Of a stretch of 28,390 bases of DNA, positions 1-9,050 are shown piece after piece. The notes below the pieces were generated by a model, which made no database searches, was not told where the DNA came from, and was given only the letters and a program-made list of their open reading frames with translations. Source of the stretch: Zygnema circumcarinatum (lineage: Eukaryota; Streptophyta; Zygnematophyceae; Zygnematales; Zygnemataceae); NCBI GenBank assembly GCA_037447605.1, contig CM074810.1:3034474-3062863 (forward strand), given 5' to 3'. Each line of letters starts with the position of its first letter. Positions within the stretch are counted from its first letter, which is position 1. A program made the position numbers and the translations under genes.

Positions 1-38
1 CCTCTCCCTCTCCCTCTCCCTCTCCCTCTCCCTCTCCC
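1..38. repeat. (CCTCTC)n hexamer repeat
   Basis: Six or more CCTCTC units open the window. They lie in RRP4 intron 2, just past its donor, and are the same hexamer as in the leader of the gene at 2485. Confidence 0.9.
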
Positions 39-49
39 AGAGCCCCCAC

Positions 50-1145
50 TTGCTGCGCAGGGGGCGGACGGAGACGAGGCGATTGATGCGCTCCACCACT
101 CCGCACACCGCCGCCTGAAGCCGCCCCTCGCCCGCCGCCCGCGTTCCATGGCCGCTGCAGTTCCGTTCACAGTCCGTAAAACGAAGGAACAAAGGATCGG
201 TACGCGGTGCCCACAAGTGGAGACAGAAACTAAGCATCGCATGAAAGTCTCCGTCGTTACTTTTCAAATTAGGGTTCAGGGTTCAGGGTTCAAATTGATT
301 ATGAAAGGAAACGGAACAAACGACTTTTCACAATTTGACATTGAAGCATTGAATAGTTTATGTTATGACTCATGAACTCATTAAAAAAGTGGTAACATGT
401 TTGAGGGTAATTGACTTTGAGTGACTTTGACAAGCTGCTAAGTTTTCGAAATCAGTGATCGGTTTTGCAGTTTTCAAGACGTGGAGATGAAAGAATGGCA
501 ACGAAAGACGATGACAGAAAAGAAGCTTTAAAATATGAGGGTCTGGCAACACATAAAATAAAGAACTGCCAGAGAGAGATAAAGAAAGCGAGAGAGAGAG
601 AGAGAGAAAGCGGGGGGGAGAGAGGGAGAGAATGAAATGGGAGAGAGAGCGCGAGAGAGAGGGAGAGAGAGAGAGAAAGAAAGTGAAAGAGGGGGGAAGA
701 GAGGGAGAGAGCGACAGGAAGAGGGGGAGAGCGAGAGAGAGAGAGAAAAAGAAAGTGAAAGAAGGGGGCGAGAGAGAGAGCGACAAGAAGAGGGGGGAGA
801 GAGAGAGAGAGAAAGAAAGTGAGAGAGGGGGGGAGAGAGAGAGCGACAGGAAGAGGGGAAGAGAGAGAGAGAGGGAGGGCTGAATTTCAATACCATCATT
901 TTTCTTATTAAAAAAAATTTCAAAGCTGTCCAGATAAAAACACATACATGTATATTTTTCAAATTTACAAGATTTCGTGGTTTATTCTTCCTTAAAACTC
1001 TAAACCCTAAACCCTAATGCGCTGACCGCAGAAAGCCCGCCTCGGAGTCCACCGCCACGTCATCGCCCACCGCCACAAAGTCCACGTCGTGGGTCCACCC
1101 CGCGGCCTCGCGCAGCCTCCACTCATACGGCGCTACGTGGACCAT
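50..1145 (-). CDS. RRP4: Exosome complex RNA-binding subunit RRP4 (EXOSC2), 5' part only
   Basis: This is the N-terminal part of the cap subunit of the RNA exosome, which in the family processes and degrades rRNA and other RNAs in nucleus and cytoplasm. Exon 1 is 1145-1027 (start ATG in GCCATGG context, 39 codons plus 2 nt, donor CG|GTCAGC). Exon 2 is 154-50 (acceptor CTGCAG, 34 codons plus 2 nt). Joining them restores an Arg codon followed by GHGT, the RRP4 signature, and then VCGVVERINRLVSVRPLRS, which closely matches plant RRP4 proteins at the start of the S1 RNA-binding region. The donor at the end of exon 2 (AA|GTGGGG) is weak but is where the family would continue with an aromatic residue and EVGD. 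The S1 remainder and KH domain lie left of the window. The neighbour at 2485 is divergent. The start codon is likely but other plants have a longer N-terminus. Confidence 0.87.
155..1026 (-). other. RRP4 intron 1 with purine-rich microsatellite
   Basis: This 872 bp intron holds an AGGGTTCAGGG telomere-like stretch near 270-290, a long GA-rich tract on the plus strand at about 575-880 (pyrimidine-rich in the transcript), and two CCCTAAA units at about 1000-1016 close to the donor. Open frames across the tract encode only Ser/Leu or Arg/Glu low complexity and are not genes. Confidence 0.75.
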
Positions 1146-1157
1146 GGCCGCCCCCTC

Positions 1158-1315
1158 CCCTGAACCCTAAAAGTTGCCCCTTAAACCCTGCACAGGGCTG
1201 GCTTCCAACCTTCAACCTCAAGGATCCCTGAACCCTAAAAGTTGCCCCTTAAACCCTGCACAGGGCTGGCTCCAACCTTCACCCTCAACGCTCCCTGAAC
1301 CCTAAATGTCGCCCT
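1158..1315. repeat. 67-68 bp tandem repeat with telo-box-like motifs
   Basis: Copies start at 1158, 1226 and 1293 with CCCTGAACCCTAAA and continue through a TTAAACCCTGCACAGGGCTGG core. The third copy is truncated and diverged. The array begins 13 bp upstream of the RRP4 start codon. Each copy carries AACCCTAAA, similar to the telo-box found in promoters of plant ribosome-biogenesis genes. Confidence 0.9.
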
Positions 1316-1360
1316 AAAGGGCAGGCCTTCGGAGTTCGGACAACCAAACAAGCCATTCGG

Positions 1361-1696
1361 ATGGTCGCGAACCATTAGTTTCGCGACCAACCAAACATTG
1401 GTAATATTAATATTTGCAACGATTGGATTCTATGGTTGCCAACCATTCGTATGGTTGAGGATCATTGGCTCGGACGCAGGCAATCGTTGCCAATAATGGT
1501 CGCTACCATTGTTGGTCGAAGGCTGGCCAAAAAAACCCATTCAATGGTTGGCGAACCATTCCTACCAATGGTTGCCAATGGTTGCCCTTGCAATGGTAGG
1601 TCAACGATTCCTATTCAATGGTTAGCCTCTTGTTGCCCAACCATTCCCCTCCAATGGTTGGCTTCTGGTTGCCAATGCAATGGTTGGCCAACCATT
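1361..1696. repeat. Array of AATGGTTG/CAACCATT dyads
   Basis: Repeated palindromic units: ATGGTCGCGAACCAT at 1361, ATGGTTGCCAACCAT at 1432, AATGGTTGGCGAACCATT at 1543 and a perfect 18 bp palindrome AATGGTTGGCCAACCATT at 1679-1696. Further CCAATGGTTG half-sites lie between them. It lies in the spacer between two divergent genes. Confidence 0.85.
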
Positions 1697-1734
1697 CCCA
1701 TCCATCCCCAGCCAGTTCCGCACATCCTGTCTAG

Positions 1735-1770
1735 TCACGTCTCGTCACGTCCTGTCACGTTATATCACGT
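1735..1770. promoter_or_regulatory. Four TCACGT boxes at exact 10 bp spacing
   Basis: TCACGT occurs at 1735-1740, 1745-1750, 1755-1760 and 1765-1770, so all copies face the same side of the helix. The ACGT core is the binding core of plant bZIP factors (established knowledge). A regulatory role for the RRP4 or SPL2-like gene is inferred from position only. Confidence 0.6.
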
Positions 1771-2355
1771 CAAGCTGTTGTTACAGCGCTGAACGGAACT
1801 GAACGCAAACGGCGCAGTCCCGTCACCGTCCTGAGGAGTCCTCCAATGGTGTTACGCCACGTGGCTCGCCAACATTGGATTGAGACGAGGTGGTCGGTCG
1901 AAAGGGACGCTGAAAACAAGTACTCTTCAAAACCCAGATTGCGATGTACTTTGTGTACTCATTGCGGTTTGTGATTTCGATCTCAAGTACTGTAGAACAT
2001 TTGGGCGGTCCAAGGGTCGACCTTCCTCACTGCGAGATTTTGCGCAAAACAGTCAACTTCTAATCCAAAGGTACCGTATCGCAGGCTGAGGTCGCGGGTT
2101 CGAGCCTCGAGGCGCGCACTCCTCAGTACTGTACGCGGCCGGGACCATGCCCCCTTTCCTTCACTTCCCCCGCGCCCACTGCTCGATTGTCGCTGCACTT
2201 ACTGTCTTACTACTACGAGTCTACGATACCATTCTCCCCCTCCCTCCCCTTTCCCTCCTCTCTACCCTCATCCCCTTCTCCTATCTCTCTCCCCCTCCCT
2301 CTGCCCCCCCCCCCTTCCCCTCCCACTCCACTATTGCTAGAATCTCGTCAATCAT

Positions 2356-2475
2356 TTCTCCCTCGCCCTCGCCCTCGCCCTCTCCCTCTCCCTCTCCCTC
2401 TCCCTCTCCCTCTCCCTCTCCCTCTCCCGCTTCCTTTGCCTCTCCCTCTCCCGCTTCCTTTTCCTCTCCCATCTC
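2356..2475. repeat. (CCCTCT)n/(CCCTCG)n pyrimidine repeat in the leader of the SPL2-like gene
   Basis: About 120 bp of CCCTCG then CCCTCT hexamers and degenerate relatives ends 10 bp before the ATG at 2485. CT-rich elements are common in plant core promoters and 5' UTRs, so it may be promoter or untranslated leader. Open frames through it give only Ser-Pro repeats. Confidence 0.85.
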
Positions 2476-2484
2476 TCTCCCCTC

Positions 2485-4901
2485 ATGGACGACGAGCTCC
2501 AGACGCTCATCCGCATTGCCCTCGCTCAGGACGGCCTCTTTTTCGGCCTGCTATCCGCATTCCTCGCAGCGAAGGCGTGGGTGTGCTACCGCTCCAACGC
2601 CCACGCTCTCTCCCAACTCAAAAGAACTCCTTCCACCGAAATTTCTGACCTTCCAAAGCTTTTGAACAGTCCTGCAAACTCTTCAGGGGCAAGACAGGGC
2701 TCTCTGCAGGAGCCTTCGCCTGCAGGAGATGCAGCCGCAAACCCTAACCTTAACTCTAAATCCTTAAATTCCAAACCTTCAAATGGAGGAAACACTTCTT
2801 CCTCTTGGAGAGGAGCTCTTTTGGGCACTCCACAGATATTTTCTTCAGAAAAGAACGCTGTTTCAGACCTTGGAAGCAGAATGATGTTAAGGAATATTGC
2901 AGGAGTTCCGACTCCTGCTTCCGAATTGGGACCTGGAAATCAGCAAAGTCCAGGGAATGCTTTTTCACTTTCCCGGCGTTGGACGTTTCCAAATTGGAGT
3001 ATTTTGAAGGAGTGGAGGGCCTCAGGGAGGCGGAGAGGTATAGAGAGGAAGAAGGAGCAGCAGCAGTTGGTTGTTGTGCGCGGAAAAGTGCAGCCCATGG
3101 ATTTGGAAAAACCGAAATCGCATGCGGAGGGATTGAAATCGGAGCATTGCACGGAAAGAGGCGTGTATGTCGAGAAATCGCAAACTGTGAGTATAGCTTT
3201 TGGCATTTTTTTTTTCTTGGTTCGTGTTTGTTTGTTTGTTTGCTTGCTTGTTGCTGTAGTTTGTTGTCTATTTTGTTTGACAATGTTTGGCAGTGTCGGA
3301 TAAACAGTTTATTTTTGCTTGTTAGAGGAATCAAATGCTTTGTTGATTACTATTTGGTCGTCTGAAACTGTTATGTGCATTTCACCAGGAATGCATGACT
3401 GGTGTGTCAGGATGTGGCATCAATTGAAGTTGGTTTCTGGTGTTTTAGGGCGAGAGAGAGATGGAAAGGGCGGGAGGGAGAGCGCGCGCGAGAGAGAGAG
3501 GAGGGAGTGGGCGACAGAATGGTAGAGGGAAAGAGAGAGTGAGAAAGAGATAGACAGTGAGAGAGAGTGTGAGAGAAGAAGAGGGTGATGAGAGTGTGTA
3601 GGAGAGAGGGGGGAGGGGGAGTGAGGAGAGCGAGGGAGAGTGTGTGTGAGAGAGAGAGGGGGAAGGGGGGAAGGGGGGAGGTAGGGAGGTGGAGAGAGGG
3701 AGACAGAGAGAGCGAGGGAGGGAGAGGGAGAGGGGGAGAGAGAGAGAGAGTGAGGGAGAGAGAGAGGGAGAGCGAGACCCATAGTGGAGTGTTTTGCAAG
3801 TTCACATACTAAGACATGCCGATTTAGGGCGCACATTCAGTACGTGTACGCGGAGAAGCGCGGCCTGTTCGGGTGGATGACGCAAAAGGAGCAGGTCAGC
3901 GTCACCAAGACGTCAGTAAGTGTTGGCTTTATCGGACATCTTGGAAGGCTGTTTGCATAGAGACTGGGGTGTGCCCAGAGAGAGAGAGAGAAAGGTGTGC
4001 CTATTTTCCTGCTTTTGAATTGCCTTTCAAGCACTCGGATTCGCTGAAAAGCGACAAGTTGTTCCTCCTTTGAAAACTTTCTCTTTAATTTGAAAGACCC
4101 TTTCTCCCTCTCTCTCTCTCTCTCGTTCTCCTCCCTTCTATATCCTCCATTGTGCGCTTATTTTCTGTTGTCACGTTTTACTCCCCCTACAGGTCCCCTT
4201 CGTCTTAGCTGAGAACAAGTGGCCGGTGGGCCATGTTGTACGGGTTTACATGGAGGGCTCTCGCCATTCCGTTCCGTTACAGTGCGTTTATTCGCACATG
4301 AATCCTGCGGAGCCGTCGTGGAACAGAACAGCGCTGCATGCGTTGTTTGGACATCGTCTTCCGGTACGTGCCGTCTTCTGATTGGTCCTTTGCCCTATGA
4401 TTTAAAGTGGGTTTTAGGGGTTTTAGGGTTTTTAGGGTTTTTAGAGTTTTTAGGGTTTTAGGGTTTTTAGGGTTTTAAGGATTTTTAGGGTTTTTAGGGT
4501 TTTCAGGGTTGTCTTAGAATGTTTGGATTTTGGGTTGGGGTTGTGAGAGAGTTTTGAGTCTTGCTGTTGTCATGGAGCTCTCAGTTACAGTTTAACAGTT
4601 ACAGTTATGGGCACGGACCGTTAACGTTACTGGCACAGCTATGTAGCTTTTGTGTAAAGAGAGGGGTATGAGAATGAGTACTAGTGGTTTCGGGGAAAGT
4701 GATGATTTTCTGCTCTTTCACATCCAACAGGTGGGTTTTTTTTTCTTTTGCTTCAGTCACAACGGAAACGACGTCTTGCGTAGATAAATTATCACGTAGT
4801 TGCAGTGGAGAGTGGAATACGAGAGGGGAAAATGATAAGGAAAGAGCGAGAGATAGACGGAGTGGCGGAGCGAGTGGGGAGGATTAAGGAGAGCGGTGAA
4901 G

Positions 4902-4950
<49 letters not shown>

Positions 4951-6673
4951 AAATTTTCTTTTCTGTTTTTTGTATTACAGGTAGGACTTATACATGAGGA
5001 GAAAATTTTGAAAGTAGGAACAGACATTACCGCCGTCGGGCATTTGGACCGAACTCCGGAAGGACTGCCGATAATCCGGGCAGCAAAAAATATGCCCCTC
5101 TTCATGTAAGTTTTGCATACTCATCGCTTCAGATTTTCACAAAAAATGGTTTTCCTTCGCATTATTGTGACAAGGATTTAGAGCCTTCTTTATGCAAAAT
5201 GGAGAACAGCATTCTGTACTAGATAGATATTATATAGTATAATATAAATATACCCTATGTTGAGGTTTTCCACCATCATGTTATATGGATCGGTAACGTA
5301 TACTAGTTGATTATAGCTGGTCATAATTGATCGATAAGTCCACTGTTATTTCATCGTAATTGATCTATTGAGTGTAACTGATAGTAATTGAATGTAATTC
5401 ATCGATAACTGATTGTAATCGATTACAATTGATCGATCGATAATATCGATTCCAATTTCATCGCAAGATTGATTCTGTTGTGCAGGACGGGCCTAACCCG
5501 CGAGGAGATAATCGGCCACGTGGCGCAGAATTGCCGGCTGCTCTTTTGGGGGAGTGTGGCGGTAACCACTGTAGCTGTGGGCGTAATCTCATATTCGTGC
5601 TTCAAGTGAGAGCCTCCCTCTCCCTCCCATTTGTTGTTTGTGTCTCTCACCACATTGACTTCGCATTCTGCATATAAATGTTATATAGAGGGGTTTTTAG
5701 GGTTACATATAGGGTTATGTAGGGACGTGCTTTAGAAACCCTAAAAGCCCACAAGACCGTTTGCTCGTGTGAGATTCTTTGCGTTTCAGGTGTGTGGGGA
5801 CCCTGAAGGTTTCTGAGTGTTTTTAGGGTAATGATTTTTTGTTCCTTTTTTCATACGACTGCGGCTCCTTTTATGATGAAGTAAATTAATTGCTGCATCG
5901 CTTAATGCGATAACAGCAGATTCACTGAATGCAATGTTGACCAGATTCACGGAATGCGATGTTGACCAGATTCATTGAATGGAATGTTGACCAGATTCAC
6001 TGAATGGAATGTTGATCAGATTCACTGAATGCGATGTTGACCAGATTCACTGAATGCACGTAGACCAGATTCACTGTATCTTTACCCTCCCACAACGGCC
6101 TTCCCTTATTTTCCAAACCGTTCCAACTCTTGTCTATGTCCTCTACACTCTCACTCCTCCTTCCATCCCAAAACATCCATACACCACCTTCTCTATGCAG
6201 AGTAATCTCTCACCCTTAGTTCTCTCGGACTGCCCAACATACATCAACACAGTATCATTCAAAAACAAACCTACTCCACATTCACCCCTCCCTTTCCTCC
6301 TCATTACCTCCTTACTCACTCCCTACTTACTCCTTCTCCACTTCTTACCTACCTCCTTCCCAGAAACTGGCGAAGATGGAAAGACGAATTCCAAAGGGCT
6401 CGCCGAAACAATAGCGCTTCTGCCGCCCGTCTCCGTAACGCCGCCGCCCTTGTGGACGAAGAGGAGGGGGAGAGGGGGGAGGATGGTGCCCCTCCCCGCG
6501 ACGGAGAGCTCTGTGTGGTGTGCCTAACGCGGCGGCGGAGGGCGGTGTTCGTGCACTGCGGGCACAGGGTTTGCTGCGCTTCCTGCGCGCGCTGCATACA
6601 GGAGAGCGCTACGCCGCGCTGCCCCATTTGTAGGGAGGAGGTGGCCTCCGTGTATCGCGTGTTTGATTCGTGA
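2485..6673 (+). CDS. SPL2: SPL2/MUL1-type membrane-anchored RING E3 ubiquitin ligase
   Basis: Likely ubiquitin E3 ligase of an organelle outer membrane; the family includes plant SP1/SPL2 and animal MUL1. Exons: 2485-3186, 3841-3915, 4193-4363, 4981-5105, 5486-5605, 6364-6673. They sum to 1503 nt, 500 aa plus stop, with all phases matching. A hydrophobic segment at about residues 17-36 and a second at about 375-395 (after CRLLFWGS) flank a BAM/GIDE-like region with the SPL2 signatures QTYVY and KVGTDITAVG. The C-terminal RING-HC has C448, C451, C463, H465, C469, C472, C484 and C487. Known plant SPL2 is about 380 aa. The excess is mostly a Ser/Pro/Asn-rich stretch at about residues 60-200 of exon 1 that could be an insertion or an unrecognised intron. 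The start is the first ATG after the CCCTCT leader. Confidence 0.9.
3187..3840 (+). other. SPL2-like intron 1 with GA-rich tract
   Basis: Donor ACT|GTGAGT, acceptor TTCAG. Positions 3450-3778 are GA-rich microsatellite on the sense strand. No gene is seen on either strand; long Ser/Leu-rich minus-strand frames come from the repeat. Confidence 0.8.
4409..4510 (+). repeat. Telomere-like T(3-5)AGGG array in SPL2-like intron 3
   Basis: About ten units of TTTTAGGG, TTTTTAGGG and variants such as TTTTTAGAG lie in tandem inside intron 3 (4364-4980), in the sense orientation of the gene. Confidence 0.85.
4905..4948. repeat. (GA)n dinucleotide repeat
   Basis: A pure GA run of about 22 units ends 32 bp before the exon 4 acceptor. 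A TTTTCTTTTCTG pyrimidine tract follows it and serves the splice site. Confidence 0.95.
5299..5459. repeat. Degenerate TAATTGATCGAT array in SPL2-like intron 4
   Basis: An AT-rich array of variants of GTAATTGAT and ATCGAT, ending in GATCGATCGATAATATCGAT, occupies the 3' half of intron 4 (5106-5485) up to 25 bp before the acceptor. Confidence 0.65.
5915..6080. repeat. 25 bp minisatellite in SPL2-like intron 5
   Basis: About six and a half copies of a unit like GACCAGATTCACTGAATG plus CGATGTT, with scattered substitutions and a shortened copy near 6050-6065. It lies within intron 5 (5606-6363). Confidence 0.92.
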
Positions 6674-6940
6674 GGGAGGAGGGGGTGGGGAGGAGGGAGG
6701 AGGGGGGAGGGAGGGGGGAGGGAGAGGGAGGGGGAGGGGGAGGGGGAGGGGGAGGGGGAGGCGGAGGGAGGGAGGAGGGGGAGGGGGAGGGGGAGGGAGG
6801 GGGGGAGGGAGGAGGGGGAGGGGGAGGGGGAGGGGGAGGGGGAGGGGAGGGAGGAGGGGGAGGGGGAGTAGGGAGGGGGAGGGGGAGGGGGAGGGGGGGA
6901 AGGGGAGAGAGGGAGAGAGGAAGGGAGAGAGATGGACCTA
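6664..6940. repeat. G-rich (GGGGGA)n tract immediately after the SPL2-like stop
   Basis: Starting at the stop codon (6671-6673), about 270 bp consists of runs of 3-6 G separated by single A. It would be the 3' UTR start if the transcript extends that far. Gly/Arg and Pro/Ser frames over it are repeat translations. Confidence 0.9.
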
Positions 6941-9050
6941 AAAGCAGTGGTTGAGGGTCCGTGATTGGGTAATGCCAAGGAGGGAGGGAGAAGTGGGAGG
7001 GAGTGAGGGAAGGGAGGAAGGGAAGAGAAGGAAATCAGAGACGGGATGGATAGAAGAGGAGGGATCTAGAGACGGGAGGGAGTAAAGCGAAGGTACAGAA
7101 GTGCGAGTAACGAGGAGGAAGGCAGGGAAAGAAGGGAGGAAAGTGAAGGGAGGGAGGAAAGGAGGAGAACTGCACGAAGGAGAAGGGAGGGCCGGCATTC
7201 ACATAATGCGGGAAGTGGCCTGAAGGCGGTGTGAGGGAGATGTATGTAGTAGGGGAGGTATGAGAGTGTGTGAGGGAGGAGATAACGTAGAAAAGAGAGT
7301 GCTTTTAGGGAGAGGCAGGAACCTCAAGAAGGAGGTCGGTTTGTTATATTCATGGTGTAAATTCTGATGTAAGTTAACGATGAAATAGGGAATACTCCTA
7401 ATGGCTAGTTTTGTAAATACATTAAGTTCCCTTCGCGAGTACAGTAGTACTGATATTCTATGTTGTAGGCTCTGCTGTTCCTACGTGATAAGTCCGGCTC
7501 CGCTTCTCCGTTTCTCTCCATTTGCAAACCTAAAGTTGATTTCGGAGGCAGTGTAGTAGAGACGGAGTGTCGTTCAGCTGTTGCTTTTTAGGGTTCAGGG
7601 TTTGTAGGGTTTTAGAGTTTTGGGATGTCGGCTACGAGGGAGCTGAGAAGAGGAGTATTCCATTTCACTGCAAAGCGATGGCACGGCCACGCGTCCTCGT
7701 AACTCGTTGAGCTCACGAAAGGAGAGCTTAAAGTTAGTGCCAGATGCAGCTTCGGACCGGTGTGGAACTGATGTTATGTGGGACCATGCCTGTATTCCAT
7801 GGATGCATGCATGAGTGTAGCCGCATGTGTGGCATGGCATGGCATGGCCGATTGGCTGTAAGTGCCTATGTGCTGATGGGACATGTCACTGGTGGCATTC
7901 ACGGTCAGGAGGGACATCCTGCACGTGCGAAATCCAACGGTCAGGAGAATTCTCCGGCACATGTATGTCACTACACTGCATCTGGCTTGCTAAGTCGCAG
8001 TCATAAGTAATCCGCGATTGAGCTGCTGCAGTTTAGCGGGAAGGGAAACCCTACAGCGCTTTCAGTGACAAGTCTAAAGGGAGTTTCTTAGGATTCAAAG
8101 CCAGAGTTCAATTTTTTACGTTCCTGGTCAATTGAGAAATCGTTGGTAGTGGTAAGCGTTCACAACTTCGCAGTCAATCTGTGTACCACTTTTCACATAT
8201 AGACCATTCTCCTTTTGTTGTTTTTCTTAATAATCTTAGTTGAATGAAGCCAAAAACCTTTCACGTTTCAGAAACCGTACTCTCTACGGTAAAAAACCCC
8301 TGCGCAGAATGGAATCGTATTACCAGTGAGGGCTACAATCTGAATAGAGCATATACTGAAGAGGAAATTCATGCATTACGATCCTGAACCCTTTTTGCCT
8401 ACTGGAGGGGTTTTAGACTGAGAGCTGAGGAGTGCCCCAACCGGCCTGAGGCTCCCAGCACAACGAAATCACACGGATATCTCATGTGATGTGATCACAT
8501 GGAGATGCGCATCATTTCGGGAGTACCTGAGAGAAGCACCACGCAAACACGGCTCTAAGCAGGCGCAACAGCGGACTCCTTTTTTACAGAGGAAGAATAT
8601 AAGAAATCTGCTGAGACCCTACAACTCACATGCACCTCCATGAGCAGGAGTGAATGTCAACGTGTAAACGAGGTGAGTCAAACCGCTGTAGAGACGAGAC
8701 ATATTATAGTGTTTAATAGGGGAAGGAACCATCTGATAGGGTTTTAGGGTTTCTAAGAACGAATACCCGTGCTTCCAACACGAATGCACCAAGTGCACAC
8801 CAAAAGTCCAACACAACATAAAGACTGAGGGGAAAAGAGTGCGAGCGAGAGAGAGACAGGGAGGGGAGAGAGAGCGAGAGTCAGAGAGAGAGAGAACAAC
8901 ACAAAATTAAACCATCAAAAGAACCTTACAATCTCCACAATCAGACTCCTTCGCTCTGCCTAAGCAGCAGAGCAGACTTCGCAGTCAGCTTCAACACAAT
9001 ATTCGTATGGAACGGAGTCATCAAAAGGGGAGACATTAAGAGTCCCGCCT
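6941..9050. other. Gene-poor spacer between convergent genes
   Basis: No gene recognised. It holds a purine-rich stretch (about 6970-7190), a telomere-like TTTAGGGTTCAGGG near 7588-7620, GGCAT pentamer repeats at 7831-7848 next to GCATGCATG, and a GA-rich stretch at about 8838-8895. Short open frames such as 7744-8010 lack family features. The two flanking genes converge here, so both 3' UTRs must end in it; no clear polyadenylation signal was assigned. Confidence 0.6.

Noticed and set aside
148-375. 75 aa plus-strand frame starting at the ATG in GGCC-ATG-GCC
   Set aside because: The ATG is the complement of the palindromic CCATGG that encodes GHGT of RRP4 on the minus strand. The frame shows no family features.
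370-962. Ser/Leu/Pro-rich minus-strand and Arg/Glu plus-strand frames
   Set aside because: They fall in the GA tract of RRP4 intron 1 and show no domain or codon signal outside the repeat.
2035-2125. tRNA-like segment with ACTTCTAATCC (resembles an Arg-UCU anticodon arm) and GGTTCGAGCC (B box/T loop)
   Set aside because: No matching acceptor stem or D arm could be drawn, and the T stem has mismatches. It may be a tRNA relic or chance, but it does not support a tRNA call.
7744-8010. 88 aa plus-strand frame with Cys/His/Met-rich sequence
   Set aside because: The composition follows from GCATG repeats, and no domain, conserved motif or splice context is visible.
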